From positions 1 to 49,079 of the forward strand of contig JAGWLO010000023.1 in assembly GCA_028872015.1 (NCBI GenBank): 49,079 nt of DNA, written 5' to 3'. Source of the stretch: Burkholderiales bacterium. GTDB lineage: Bacteria > Pseudomonadota > Gammaproteobacteria > Burkholderiales > Burkholderiaceae_C. Shown here in pieces: positions 32,769 through 41,290 of this stretch; the first letter of the stretch is position 1, and each line of letters begins with the position of its first letter. The notes under the pieces were generated by a model. The model worked only from the letters and a program-made list of their open reading frames with translations, ran no database searches and was not told where the DNA came from. The translations under genes and the position numbers were made by a program.

Positions 32769-33275
32769 ATGACGGCCCATGTCCTCATCCTGTGCACCCA
32801 CAACTCGGCGCGCAGCGTGCTGGCCGAAGGGATGCTGAACCACTGGGCCGCGCGGCTGGGCGTCGACGTGCGGGCGCACAGCGCCGGCAGCGCCCCCAGC
32901 GGGCGCGTCCACCCCTTGGCGCTCGAGGTGCTGGCGACTGCGGGCATCGACACGCAGGGCTTGCGCAGCAAGGGCTGGGACGAGTTCAGCCGCCCCGGCG
33001 CGCCGCGCCTGGCCGCCGTGATCACCGTCTGCGACAGCGCCGCGGCCGAAGCCTGCCCGGTGTTCTCCGGCGCCGCCGGCGCCGAGCCGGCCAGGGTGCA
33101 CTGGGGCTATCCCGACCCGTCCCGGGCCGGGGACGATCAGGCGGCTCGGCGCCGCGCCTTCGAGCTCACGCGCCAGGCCCTGGGCTACCGCCTGCTGCAA
33201 TTGCTGGCACTGCCGCTGGCGGCGATGGACGGTGCCGCGCTGCAGTCCGCGCTGGTCACCATCGGCCGCACGTAG
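32769..33275 (+). CDS. arsC: Arsenate reductase, low-MW phosphatase type
   Basis: 168 residues. VLILCTHNSARSVLAEG is the P-loop CX5R motif that binds arsenate and supplies the nucleophilic Cys. VHWGYPDPS carries the general-acid Asp of the LMW tyrosine-phosphatase fold. VCDSAAAEACPVF contains a downstream Cys that may take part in the disulfide cascade. The enzyme reduces arsenate to arsenite, with thioredoxin or glutaredoxin as reductant. It lies 7 bases after arsR and 9 before acr3. Confidence 0.9.
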   Translation: MTAHVLILCTHNSARSVLAEGMLNHWAARLGVDVRAHSAGSAPSGRVHPLALEVLATAGIDTQGLRSKGWDEFSRPGAPRLAAVITVCDSAAAEACPVFSGAAGAEPARVHWGYPDPSRAGDDQAARRRAFELTRQALGYRLLQLLALPLAAMDGAALQSALVTIGRT

Positions 33276-33284
33276 CGCGGCGCG

Positions 33285-34319
33285 ATGAACCGCTTCGAGC
33301 GCTGGCTCACGCTCTGGGTCTTCCTCTGCATCGTCGCCGGCATCGCCCTGGGGCAGCTCTTTCCGGGCCCGTTCCAGGCCATCGGCCGGATGCAGGTCGC
33401 CCAGGTCAACCTGCCGGTCGGCCTGCTGATCTGGGTCATGGTGATCCCGATGCTGCTCAAGGTCGACTTCGGCGCCCTCGGGCAGCTGGCGCGGCACTGG
33501 CGCGGCATCGGCGTCACGCTGTTCGTGAACTGGGCCGTCAAGCCGTTCTCGATGGCGCTGCTGGGCTGGATCTTCGTGCGCCAGGTCTACGCGCCCTGGC
33601 TGCCCGCGGCGCAGCTCGACAGCTACGTCGCCGGCCTGATCCTGCTTGCCGCTGCGCCGTGCACGGCGATGGTCTTCGTCTGGAGCCGCCTCAGCCACGG
33701 CGACCCGCTGTTCACCCTGAGCCAGGTCGCGCTCAACGACGCGATCATGGTGTTCGCGTTCGCCCCGCTGGTGGCCCTGCTGCTCGGGCTGTCGTCGATC
33801 GACGTGCCCTGGGCGACCCTGATCATCTCGGTCCTGCTCTACATCGTGATCCCGGCGGTCATCGCCCAGTTCTGGCGCCGCTCGCTGCGGGCCCGCGGCC
33901 CGGCCGCGCTCGACGCGGTACTGGCCAAAGTCGGCCCCGGGTCCATGGCCGCCCTGCTCCTCACGCTGGTGCTGCTGTTCGCGTTCCAGGGCCAGGCCAT
34001 CCTGCGCCAGCCGCTGGTGATCGCGATGCTGGCCGTGCCGATCCTGATCCAGGTGCTGTTCAACGCGGGGCTGGCCTATGGACTGAATCGGCGTCTGGGG
34101 GAGTCGCACAGCGTGGCCTGCCCATCGGCCCTGATCGGTGCCAGCAACTTCTTCGAGCTCGCGGTGGCCGCGGCCATCAGCCTCTTCGGCCTCGAGTCCG
34201 GCGCCGCCCTGGCCACGGTGGTCGGCGTGCTGATCGAGGTGCCGGTGATGCTGCTGGTCGTGCGCGTCGTCAACGGCAGCAAGGGCTGGTACGAGGCCGG
34301 CCTGCCGCCCCGGGCCTGA
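33285..34319 (+). CDS. acr3: Arsenite efflux permease, ACR3 family
   Basis: 344 residues with ten membrane segments. LAAAPCTAMVFVWSRLSHGDP in helix 4 holds the conserved Cys needed for arsenite transport, and ALIGASNFFELAVAAAISLFG is the typical helix 9 region. It exports As(III) made by the upstream reductase using the proton gradient. The start MNRFERWLTLWVFLCIVAG lies 9 bases after arsC, so the three genes form one operon. Confidence 0.95.
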   Translation: MNRFERWLTLWVFLCIVAGIALGQLFPGPFQAIGRMQVAQVNLPVGLLIWVMVIPMLLKVDFGALGQLARHWRGIGVTLFVNWAVKPFSMALLGWIFVRQVYAPWLPAAQLDSYVAGLILLAAAPCTAMVFVWSRLSHGDPLFTLSQVALNDAIMVFAFAPLVALLLGLSSIDVPWATLIISVLLYIVIPAVIAQFWRRSLRARGPAALDAVLAKVGPGSMAALLLTLVLLFAFQGQAILRQPLVIAMLAVPILIQVLFNAGLAYGLNRRLGESHSVACPSALIGASNFFELAVAAAISLFGLESGAALATVVGVLIEVPVMLLVVRVVNGSKGWYEAGLPPRA

Positions 34320-34542
34320 AGCCGCCCGAGCCGCGGCGGCCTGCGCGCGGCATCGCTCGCAGCGCCAGGTGCAGCCCGGGCTCGATGCAGAGCCGGGTCG
34401 AGGTGTGGCCGGTGGCGGTGTTGGGCCCGCGCAGGCAGCACAGGTCCGGGCACCCCGTCACCATCGTGCCGCGCCGTGCCGTGATGCGGCGGCCCAGGCG
34501 CAGAGGCGGCAGCACCTCGTGCGAGGTCGGCGCGGGGTTCAT
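34270..34542 (-). CDS. Candidate 90-residue hypothetical protein
   Basis: ATG 34542 opens a frame with very high third-position GC over most of its length. It reads MNPAPTSHEVLPPLRLGRRI, then GTMVTGCPDLCCLRGPNTAT and STRLCIEPGLHLALRAM. It has several Cys residues but no family I recognise. The end overlaps the acr3 3' end by 50 bases on the other strand. No clear Shine-Dalgarno is visible. The opposite strand here also has an open but Arg-rich frame that looks less protein-like. Confidence 0.35.
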   Translation of the reverse strand: MNPAPTSHEVLPPLRLGRRITARRGTMVTGCPDLCCLRGPNTATGHTSTRLCIEPGLHLALRAMPRAGRRGSGGFRPGAAGRPRTSPCCR

Positions 34543-34703
34543 GCGCGACCGATGCTGCCGTCCGCCATGGCATGCCGGCTGCTAGAGTGAAGGTCGGATT
34601 GGCAGCGTTCACTGTCCCGGTGCAGGGCCGCGGCAGCCGGAAATTGCTCCTGAAGCGCCGGCCCGGAGCGCGGCAGCCCCCCTTCAGGCCAGCGAGGCAC
34701 CCG
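34320..34703. other. 384-base interval between acr3 and the Rieske oxygenase gene
   Basis: The only gene candidate is the minus-strand ORF 34270-34542. The remaining 160 bases before the Rieske start contain CTAGAGT near 34583, which could hold a -10 box (TAGAGT), and a GAGG (34694-34697) 6 bases before ATG 34704. No terminator for the ars operon was found. Confidence 0.5.
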
Positions 34704-35753
34704 ATGCTCACCACCCGCCAACGCGTCTTCCGCAAGTTCTGGCACGCCGTGATGCCGTTGCACAGGCTGCAGGGCGGGCAGCCGCAGCCCTTCACGCTGC
34801 TGGGCGAGGCCATCGTGCTGTTCCTCGATGCGCAGGGCCGGCCGGCGGCGCTGAAGGACCGCTGCTGCCACCGCACCGCCAAGCTGAGCAAGGGCCGCTG
34901 CGTCGACGGTGCGCTGCAGTGCGGCTACCACGGCTGGACCTACGACGGCAGCGGGCGCGTGATCCGCATCCCGCAGTACGAGCCCGAGCGCCCCATCCCC
35001 GCCGACTACTGCACGCCGGCTTACCGCTGCCAGGCGCGGTACGGCTACGCCTGGGTGGCGCTGGTGGCGCCCGACGAAGAGCCGCTGGCGCCGATCCCGG
35101 ACATGCCCGAGTACGGCGCGCCGGGCTGGCGGACGATCTTCCAGTTCCACGAGACCTGGGCCACCAGCCCGCTGCGGGCGCTGGAGAACAGCTTCGACAA
35201 CAGCCACTTCAGCTTCGTCCACCGGGCCACCTTCGGCGTGGCGGCGCAGCCCCGGCCGAGCCGCTACGAACTGGTGCCGACCGAGGGCGGCTTCTACGCC
35301 GAGACCGTGATCGCCGCCACCAACCCGCCGGCCTACCAGCGCGTCAGCGGCAGCACCGAGCCGCTGACCCAGCGCCACATGCGCAACGCCTACTACCTGC
35401 CGTTCGCGCGCCGGCTCGACATCGAATACCCGGGCGTCGACGGCGCCGCCGGCAGGCGCCACGTCATCCTCAACAGCTTCACGCCCATCGACGACGGCCA
35501 CATCCAGCTCTGCCAATGGCTGTTCCGCAACGACACCGAGGCCGACTGCCCCGAGGCGCTGCTGGTCGAGTTCGACGCCGTGATCACGCGCGAGGACAAG
35601 GACATCCTCGAGTCCACCGACCCCGACGCGCTGGTCGACACGCGGCGCCGCGGCGTCGAGCGCTCGATGGACAGCGACCGCCCCGGCATGCTGATCCGCA
35701 AGCTGCTGATGGAGCTGCTGGCGGCGCATGGCGAGGCCGAGGTGCACCGCTGA
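34704..35753 (+). CDS. Rieske non-haem iron oxygenase, alpha subunit type
   Basis: 349 residues from ATG 34704, preceded by GAGG. The Rieske 2Fe-2S ligands are CCHR (Cys-x-His) and CGYHGW (Cys-x-x-His), 17 residues apart. The mononuclear iron site is seen in ENSFDNSHFSFVHRATFG (His/His), with an Asp expected in the C-terminal part. The length suits single-component ring-hydroxylating or demethylating oxygenases (VanA/PaO-like). An NAD(P)H reductase partner is needed but not adjacent; the flavin reductase at 21870 is one candidate. Substrate unknown. Confidence 0.88.
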   Translation: MLTTRQRVFRKFWHAVMPLHRLQGGQPQPFTLLGEAIVLFLDAQGRPAALKDRCCHRTAKLSKGRCVDGALQCGYHGWTYDGSGRVIRIPQYEPERPIPADYCTPAYRCQARYGYAWVALVAPDEEPLAPIPDMPEYGAPGWRTIFQFHETWATSPLRALENSFDNSHFSFVHRATFGVAAQPRPSRYELVPTEGGFYAETVIAATNPPAYQRVSGSTEPLTQRHMRNAYYLPFARRLDIEYPGVDGAAGRRHVILNSFTPIDDGHIQLCQWLFRNDTEADCPEALLVEFDAVITREDKDILESTDPDALVDTRRRGVERSMDSDRPGMLIRKLLMELLAAHGEAEVHR

Positions 35754-35901
35754 TGGCGGCGCCGAGCCGCGCTCGCGGCGCCACGGACCCACCTGGTCGG
35801 GCGCCGCGGGTCGGGTTTCGATCGGGTAGCCTCGCTGCGGCCGTCGCGCGCCACCGCCCTGCGGCCAGGGCGGCACGCACGGCCAACAGGAGGATCCCGG
35901 C

Positions 35902-36642
35902 ATGGCGTTGAAGATCATCGGCGCAGGTTTCGGCCGCACCGGAACGATGTCCACCTACACCGCGCTCCAGCAGCTCGGCCTGCCCTGCTACCACATGATC
36001 GAGGTGCTGGAGAACCCGGCCAACCAGTCGCACCTGGACTTCTGGCTCGGCGTGGCGCGATCCACGCCCGGCACGCAGCACGACTGGGGGCAGGTCTTCG
36101 GCGGCTACGCGGCCGCGGTCGACAACCCGGCCTGCTGCGTCTGGCGCGAGCTGATGGCGGCCTATCCCGAGGCCAAGGTGCTGCTCACGCTGCACCCCAA
36201 GGGCGCGGAGGCCTGGTACGAAAGCACGATGGACACGATCTACTTCACCGAGAACGTGTGGCAGTTCAAGGTGCTGGAGCTGTTCACGCCCTTCGGCCGC
36301 AAGTTCGGCGAGATGTCGCGCCGGCTGATCTGGCAGCGTTCGCATGCCGGCACGATGAACGACCGCGAGCGCGCGCTGGCGCACTACCAGCGGCACATCG
36401 ACGAGGTTCGCCAGGCAGTGCCGCCCGAGCGGCTGCTCGTCTTCTGCGTCGATCAGGGCTGGCAGCCGCTGTGCGACTTCATCGGCGTGCCGGTGCCGGC
36501 CACGCCGTTTCCCAACGTCAACGACCGCGCCCAGGTCAAGCAGGTAATCGCCGGCATCACGCGCGGTGCCTATGTGATCCTGGCCGGCGGTGCGGCGCTG
36601 ATCGCCGGCCTGGCGTACGGCGCCATGAAGCTGTTGTCCTGA
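35902..36642 (+). CDS. Sulfotransferase-family P-loop protein, C-terminal membrane anchor
   Basis: 246 residues with AGGAGG 9 bases before ATG 35902. [20 protein letters not shown] is the 5'-phosphosulfate (PAPS) binding loop, and [21 protein letters not shown] is the 3'-phosphate region. The last 25 residues ([20 protein letters not shown]) form a membrane segment. It would transfer sulfate from PAPS to an unknown acceptor, though several proteins of this group have no tested activity. It ends 17 bases before eutB. Confidence 0.82.
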   Translation: MALKIIGAGFGRTGTMSTYTALQQLGLPCYHMIEVLENPANQSHLDFWLGVARSTPGTQHDWGQVFGGYAAAVDNPACCVWRELMAAYPEAKVLLTLHPKGAEAWYESTMDTIYFTENVWQFKVLELFTPFGRKFGEMSRRLIWQRSHAGTMNDRERALAHYQRHIDEVRQAVPPERLLVFCVDQGWQPLCDFIGVPVPATPFPNVNDRAQVKQVIAGITRGAYVILAGGAALIAGLAYGAMKLLS

Positions 36643-36659
36643 GCGACCGGGGCCTGCAG

Positions 36660-38042
36660 GTGGGCTGGCAACACACCGTCGGCGGCCGCGTCTGGCGTTT
36701 CGAGGACCTGAGGACGCTGCTCGCACGCGCCACGCCCGAACGCTCGGGCGACCAGCTCGCGGGCCTGGCCGCCAGCTGCGACGCCGAACGCATGGCCGCG
36801 AAGCTGGCCCTGGCCGAGCTGCCGCTGGCGACCTTCCTGAGCGAGGCGCTGGTGCCCTACGAAGCCGACGAGGTGACGCGGCTGATCGTCGACGGCCACG
36901 ACGCCGCGGCGTTCGCGCCGGTGCGCCATCTGACGGTGGGGGATTTCCGCGACTGGCTGCTGTCGGCCGCGGCCGACACCGAGGCGCTGGCCGCGCTGGC
37001 GCCCGGGCTGACGCCCGAGATGGTGGCTGCCGTGAGCAAGCTGATGCGGCACCAGGATCTGCTGCTGGTGGCCAGCAAGTGCCGCGTCGTCACCGCCTTT
37101 CGCGACACGATCGGCCTGCCCGGCCGGCTGGCCGTGCGGCTGCAGCCCAACCACCCCACCGACGACCTGCGCGGCATCGCCGCCAGCGTGCTGGACGGCC
37201 TGATGTACGGCTGCGGCGACGCCGTGATCGGCATCAACCCGGCCAGCGACAGCCTGGTGCTGATCGGCGAGCTGCTGCGCCTGCTCGACGGCGTGATCCA
37301 GCGCCACGCCATCCCGACCCAGGGCTGCGTGCTCACGCACGTGACGAACACGCTGCGGTTGATCGAGCAGGGGCTGCCGGTGGACCTGGTGTTCCAGTCG
37401 ATCGCGGGCAGCCAGAAGGCGAACGCCGGCTTCGGCATCGACCTGGCCCTGCTGCGCGAGGCGCAGGCCGCCGCGCTGTCGCTGAACCGTGGCACGGTGG
37501 GCCGCAACGTCATGTACTTCGAGACCGGCCAGGGCTCGGCGCTGTCGGCCGACGCGCACCACGGCGTCGACCAGCAGACCATGGAGGCGCGCGCCTACGG
37601 CGTGGCGCGGGCCTATGCGCCGCTGCTCGTCAACACCGTGGTCGGCTTCATCGGGCCCGAGTACCTGGTCGATGGCAAGCAGATCGTCCGCGCCGGGCTC
37701 GAGGACCACTGCTGCGGCAAGCTGCTGGGCCTGCCGCTGGGCTGCGACATCTGCCACACCAACCACGCCGAAGCCGATGCCGACGACATGGACACGCTGA
37801 TGACGCTGCTGGGCAGTGCCGGCGTCAACTTCATCATGGGCGTGCCGGGCGCCGACGACATCCTGCTCGGCTACCAGAGCACCAGCTTCCACGACGCGGC
37901 CGTGTTGCGCGAGCTGCTGGGCCTGCGGCGCGCGCCCGAGTTCGAGGCCTGGCTGGCGCAGGCCGGCATCGCCGGTGCCGATGGCCGGCTGCTGCCGGCC
38001 CTGCAGCGGCACGCGCTGCTGGCCGACCTGTCGGCGCGCTGA
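36660..38042 (+). CDS. eutB: Ethanolamine ammonia-lyase large subunit
   Basis: 460 residues. With EutC and adenosylcobalamin it splits ethanolamine into acetaldehyde and ammonia. [48 protein letters not shown] and [13 protein letters not shown] are family landmarks, and the C-terminus ([22 protein letters not shown]) is complete. The frame has no ATG near the start; GTG 36660 gives [17 protein letters not shown], aligning with the usual N-terminus. No clear Shine-Dalgarno is seen, so coupling to the upstream gene is possible. No eut shell, EutA or aldehyde dehydrogenase gene is nearby, pointing to simple use of ethanolamine as a nitrogen source. Confidence 0.95.
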   Translation: MGWQHTVGGRVWRFEDLRTLLARATPERSGDQLAGLAASCDAERMAAKLALAELPLATFLSEALVPYEADEVTRLIVDGHDAAAFAPVRHLTVGDFRDWLLSAAADTEALAALAPGLTPEMVAAVSKLMRHQDLLLVASKCRVVTAFRDTIGLPGRLAVRLQPNHPTDDLRGIAASVLDGLMYGCGDAVIGINPASDSLVLIGELLRLLDGVIQRHAIPTQGCVLTHVTNTLRLIEQGLPVDLVFQSIAGSQKANAGFGIDLALLREAQAAALSLNRGTVGRNVMYFETGQGSALSADAHHGVDQQTMEARAYGVARAYAPLLVNTVVGFIGPEYLVDGKQIVRAGLEDHCCGKLLGLPLGCDICHTNHAEADADDMDTLMTLLGSAGVNFIMGVPGADDILLGYQSTSFHDAAVLRELLGLRRAPEFEAWLAQAGIAGADGRLLPALQRHALLADLSAR

Positions 38043-38075
38043 CGCCCGCGCGGAAAACCTGCACCGGCCACCGCC

Positions 38076-38855
38076 ATGAGCTGCCCCGACCCCTGGGCCG
38101 ACCTGAAGCGCCATACCGCGGCGCGCATCGCGCTCGGGCGCAGCGGCGCCAGCCAGCCCACCGCCGCGTGGCTGCAGTTCTCGCTCGACCAGGCGCTGGC
38201 GCGCGATGCGGTGCGCGCGGCGCTGGACGTGGCTGCGCTGCAGGCCGCGCTGGCCGCGCACGCGCTGGACGCCATCGCGATCGAAAGCGCGGCGCCGGAC
38301 CGGGCGAGCTACCTGCGCCGGCCCGACCTGGGGCGCCGCCTGTCGCCGCGCAGCGCGGCCGTGCTGGCGGCGCTGCCGGCCGCCGCCGCGGGGTCGATCG
38401 CGGTGCTGGTGGCCGACGGCCTGTCGGCTGCCGCGGCGCAGGCCCATGCGCTGCCCCTGCTGCTGGCGCTGCGGCCGCGGCTGCAGGCGCAGGGCCAGGC
38501 GCTCGGCCCGGTGGTCATCGCCACGCAGGCGCGCGTGGCCCTGGGCGATGCGGTGGGCGCCCTCACCGGCGCCGCGGCGGTGCTGGTGCTGCTGGGCGAA
38601 CGGCCCGGCCTGTCGTCGCCCGACAGCCTGGGCGCCTACCTCACCTGGGCACCGCGGCCCGGGCGCAGCGACGCCGAGCGCAACTGCGTCAGCAACATCC
38701 GGCCCGCCGGCCTGCCCCACGCCGAGGCGGCGCGCCGCCTCGCCTGGCTGCTGGCGGCAGCGCGGCGGCTCGGGGCCAGCGGCGTGGCACTGAAGGACGA
38801 GAGCGATGCGCCCGCGCTGCAGGGGCCGGCGCGATACGGGACAATCCCGCCATGA
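38076..38855 (+). CDS. eutC: Ethanolamine ammonia-lyase small subunit
   Basis: 259 residues. [20 protein letters not shown] near the N-terminus and the C-terminal [20 protein letters not shown] are EutC landmarks; [19 protein letters not shown] lies in the middle. EutC helps bind the B12 cofactor. It starts 33 bases after eutB. Its last 4 bases (ATGA) overlap the start of lpxC, so the lpxC promoter probably lies inside the eutC coding region, where ACAAT at 38841-38845 could be part of a -10 box. Confidence 0.93.
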   Translation: MSCPDPWADLKRHTAARIALGRSGASQPTAAWLQFSLDQALARDAVRAALDVAALQAALAAHALDAIAIESAAPDRASYLRRPDLGRRLSPRSAAVLAALPAAAAGSIAVLVADGLSAAAAQAHALPLLLALRPRLQAQGQALGPVVIATQARVALGDAVGALTGAAAVLVLLGERPGLSSPDSLGAYLTWAPRPGRSDAERNCVSNIRPAGLPHAEAARRLAWLLAAARRLGASGVALKDESDAPALQGPARYGTIPP

Positions 38856-39787
38856 TCCGGCAGCGCACCCTGAAATCCGCGGTCCGTGCCGTCGGCGTGG
38901 GCGTGCACAGCGGCCAGCGGGTCGAGCTCACGCTGCGCCCGGCCCCGCCCGACACCGGCGTCGTGTTCCGCCGCACCGACCTGCCCGAGCCGGTGGACAT
39001 CCCGGTCTCGGCCTCGGTCGTCAGCGACACCCGCATGGCCAGCACCATCAGTGCCGGCGGCGACCCCGCAGCCCCCAAGGTGCAGACCATCGAGCACCTG
39101 ATGTCGGCCTGCGCCGGGCTCGGACTGGACAACCTCTACGTCGACATCACGGCCGAAGAGGTGCCCATCCTCGACGGCTCGGCCGCCAGCTTCGTGTTCC
39201 TGCTGCAGAGCGCGGGCATCGAGCTGCAGGACGCGCCCAAGCGCTTCCTGCGCGTGAAGAAGGCGGTGGAGGTGCGCCAGGGCGAGGGCGGCGCGCTGAA
39301 GTGGGCGCGGCTGGAGCCGTACCACGGCTACCGGCTCAGCTTCGAGATCGACTTCAACCACCCGGCCGTCGACGCCACCGGGCGCCGCGTGGAGTTCGAT
39401 TTCGCCGACGGCCAGTACAAGCGCGACATCGCGCGCGCCCGCACCTTCGGCTTCACGAAGGACGTGGAGATGATGCGCGCCCGCGGGCTGGGCCTGGGCG
39501 GCAGCATGGACAACGTGATCGTGGTCGACGACTACCGCGTGCTCAACAGCGACGGGCTGCGCTACGACGACGAGTTCGTCAAGCACAAGATCCTCGACGC
39601 CATCGGCGACCTGCACATCGCCGGCAAGCCGCTGCTGGCGCGCTACAGCGCCTTCAAGAGCGGCCACGCGCTGAACAACCAGCTGCTGCGCAAGCTGCTG
39701 GCCGATGCCAGCGCGTTCGAGATCGTCAGCTTCGAGCACGAGGCCGATGCGCCGCGCGGCTTCGCCGAGCTGGCGCCGGCCTGGTAG
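38852..39787 (+). CDS. lpxC: UDP-3-O-acyl-N-acetylglucosamine deacetylase
   Basis: 311 residues. The enzyme performs the committed step of lipid A synthesis. The zinc ligands are His in QTIEHLMSA and the His and Asp of [12 protein letters not shown]; the catalytic His is in KSGHALNN. The start [21 protein letters not shown] is standard. In many Gram-negatives lpxC directly follows ftsZ; here it is 38.7 kb from the ftsZ end and its ATG overlaps the eutC stop. As an essential gene it must have its own promoter or depend on eutC transcription. Confidence 0.97.
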   Translation: MIRQRTLKSAVRAVGVGVHSGQRVELTLRPAPPDTGVVFRRTDLPEPVDIPVSASVVSDTRMASTISAGGDPAAPKVQTIEHLMSACAGLGLDNLYVDITAEEVPILDGSAASFVFLLQSAGIELQDAPKRFLRVKKAVEVRQGEGGALKWARLEPYHGYRLSFEIDFNHPAVDATGRRVEFDFADGQYKRDIARARTFGFTKDVEMMRARGLGLGGSMDNVIVVDDYRVLNSDGLRYDDEFVKHKILDAIGDLHIAGKPLLARYSAFKSGHALNNQLLRKLLADASAFEIVSFEHEADAPRGFAELAPAW

Positions 39788-39799
39788 GGCGCGCGCCCG

Positions 39800-39985
39800 A
39801 TGCTGCTCTTTCGGCTGGTCGTCGGCCTGCTGCTGGTGGCCGGCGTGCTGTGCTTTGCGATGTACATCGGCACCCGCCAGGTGGCCTGGCGCCGGCGCGG
39901 GGTGACGATCGTGAAGTGGACCGTGCTCGCCGCGCTGGCGTTCTTCGCGGTGCTGATCCTCGAGCGGCTGGCGCTGCTGCTGTAG
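39800..39985 (+). CDS. Small two-helix membrane protein downstream of lpxC
   Basis: 61 residues. Two hydrophobic segments (LFRLVVGLLLVAGVLCFAMY and VLAALAFFAVLILERLALLL) are separated by a basic loop with RRRG. It begins 12 bases after lpxC on the same strand and is probably co-transcribed. I recognise no family; its position and clean hydrophobic pattern support a real gene. Confidence 0.72.
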   Translation: MLLFRLVVGLLLVAGVLCFAMYIGTRQVAWRRRGVTIVKWTVLAALAFFAVLILERLALLL

Positions 39986-40011
39986 TGCAGGTCCCGGCGC
40001 CGACACCGGCG

Positions 40012-41181
40012 TCAACGCCCGTCCTGGGCCGCCTGCCGCTCGGCCACCTGCACCTGCACCTGCACCTGCTGGCTGCCGCGCTGCAGCTGCAGCGTGGCGC
40101 GGGTGCCGGGCGCGAGCGCGGCCACGGCGGCGATCAGCTCGCCGCTGTCGTGCACCGGCTGCCCGGACACCTGCAGCACCACGTCGCCCGGGCGCACGCC
40201 GCCGCGCGCGGCCGGGCCGTTGCGCAGCACGCCGGTGATCAGCACGCCGTCCTTCAGCGGCAGGCTCAGGCTCTCGGCCAGCTCGGCCGAGAGGTCGCGC
40301 GGCACGACGCCGATCCAGCCGCGGCGCACATGCCCGCCGCGCACCAGCGCTTCCATCACCGTGCGCGCGGTGTCCACCGGCACCGCGAAGCCGATGCCCA
40401 GGCTGCCGCCGCTGGCGGAGTAGATGGCGGTGTTGATGCCCACCAGCGCGCCGCGCGCGTCCACCAGGGCGCCGCCGGAGTTGCCGGGGTTGATCGCGGC
40501 ATCGGTCTGGATGAAGTGCTGGAACGGCGACGAGTCGGCCTGCTGGCGGTCGAGCGCGCTGACGATGCCGGCGGTGACGGTCTGGCCGACGTTGAACGGG
40601 TTGCCGATGGCCAGCACCGCATCGCCCACCTGCAGCGCGCGCACGTCGCCGAAGGCGATCACCGGCAGCGGCGACAGCGCGATGCGCAGCACCGCGATGT
40701 CGGTCTCGGGGTCGCTGCCCACCAGCGTGGCGCTGGTGGAGCGGCCGTCGGCGAGCTGCACCTCGATCTCGGTGGCGCCGGCCACCACGTGCTGGTTGGT
40801 GAGCAGGTAGCCCTCGGGCGAGACGATCACGCCCGAGCCGAGGCCGATCTGCTGGGTGTCGGCGTCGCCGTCGCCGAAGAAGAACTTGAAGCGCGGGTCG
40901 TCGGCGTGTGGATTGCGCGGCCCCATCTTGGTGGCCGTGATGCTCACCACCGCCGGTGCGGCGCGGCGCGCGGCGAGCGCGAAGCTGCCGCCGGCGTCGG
41001 CGCGGTTCGGGCCGTTCGCGCCCCGGGCCGGCGGCGCCGCCATCTCGAGCAGGGTCGGCGCCGGCAGCCGCCGCAGGCCGCCGCGCGGCAGCCAGTCGGG
41101 CTTGAAGGTCAGCACCACGAACAGCACCGCCACGGCCACCGTGACGGCCTGCGAGAACAACAGCCAGCTTCGACGCCACAT
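40012..41181 (-). CDS. Membrane-anchored HtrA/DegS-type serine protease with PDZ domain
   Basis: 389 residues from ATG 41181. An N-terminal membrane segment (WLLFSQAVTVAVAVLFVVL) anchors it, as in DegS, with no cleavage site seen. The trypsin-fold triad is His in LLTNQHVV (about 128), Asp in DPETDIAVL (about 160) and Ser in NPGNSGGAL (about 234). One PDZ domain (about 305-383, GGVRPGDVVLQVSGQPV) follows. It degrades damaged envelope proteins or acts in a sigma-E-like signal cascade. It is divergent from pdxA across 109 bases. Confidence 0.92.
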   Translation of the reverse strand: MWRRSWLLFSQAVTVAVAVLFVVLTFKPDWLPRGGLRRLPAPTLLEMAAPPARGANGPNRADAGGSFALAARRAAPAVVSITATKMGPRNPHADDPRFKFFFGDGDADTQQIGLGSGVIVSPEGYLLTNQHVVAGATEIEVQLADGRSTSATLVGSDPETDIAVLRIALSPLPVIAFGDVRALQVGDAVLAIGNPFNVGQTVTAGIVSALDRQQADSSPFQHFIQTDAAINPGNSGGALVDARGALVGINTAIYSASGGSLGIGFAVPVDTARTVMEALVRGGHVRRGWIGVVPRDLSAELAESLSLPLKDGVLITGVLRNGPAARGGVRPGDVVLQVSGQPVHDSGELIAAVAALAPGTRATLQLQRGSQQVQVQVQVAERQAAQDGR

Positions 41182-41290
41182 GCGGTTGCGGTCCGGCAGA
41201 ATGGTGGCCACCCGGGCCGGGACGACGATGACAACGGGACGGGCATGCGCCGCAGCGGCGCCCCCGACCCATGAGGCATTATCCGCGGCG

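Noticed and set aside
34369..34590. Plus-strand ORF after acr3
   Set aside because: Its product is Arg/Gln/His-rich with no recognisable pattern; the minus-strand frame is the better candidate.
36660..38855. Ethanolamine microcompartment locus
   Set aside because: Only eutB and eutC are present; no shell, EutA, EutD, EutE or EutG genes are nearby.
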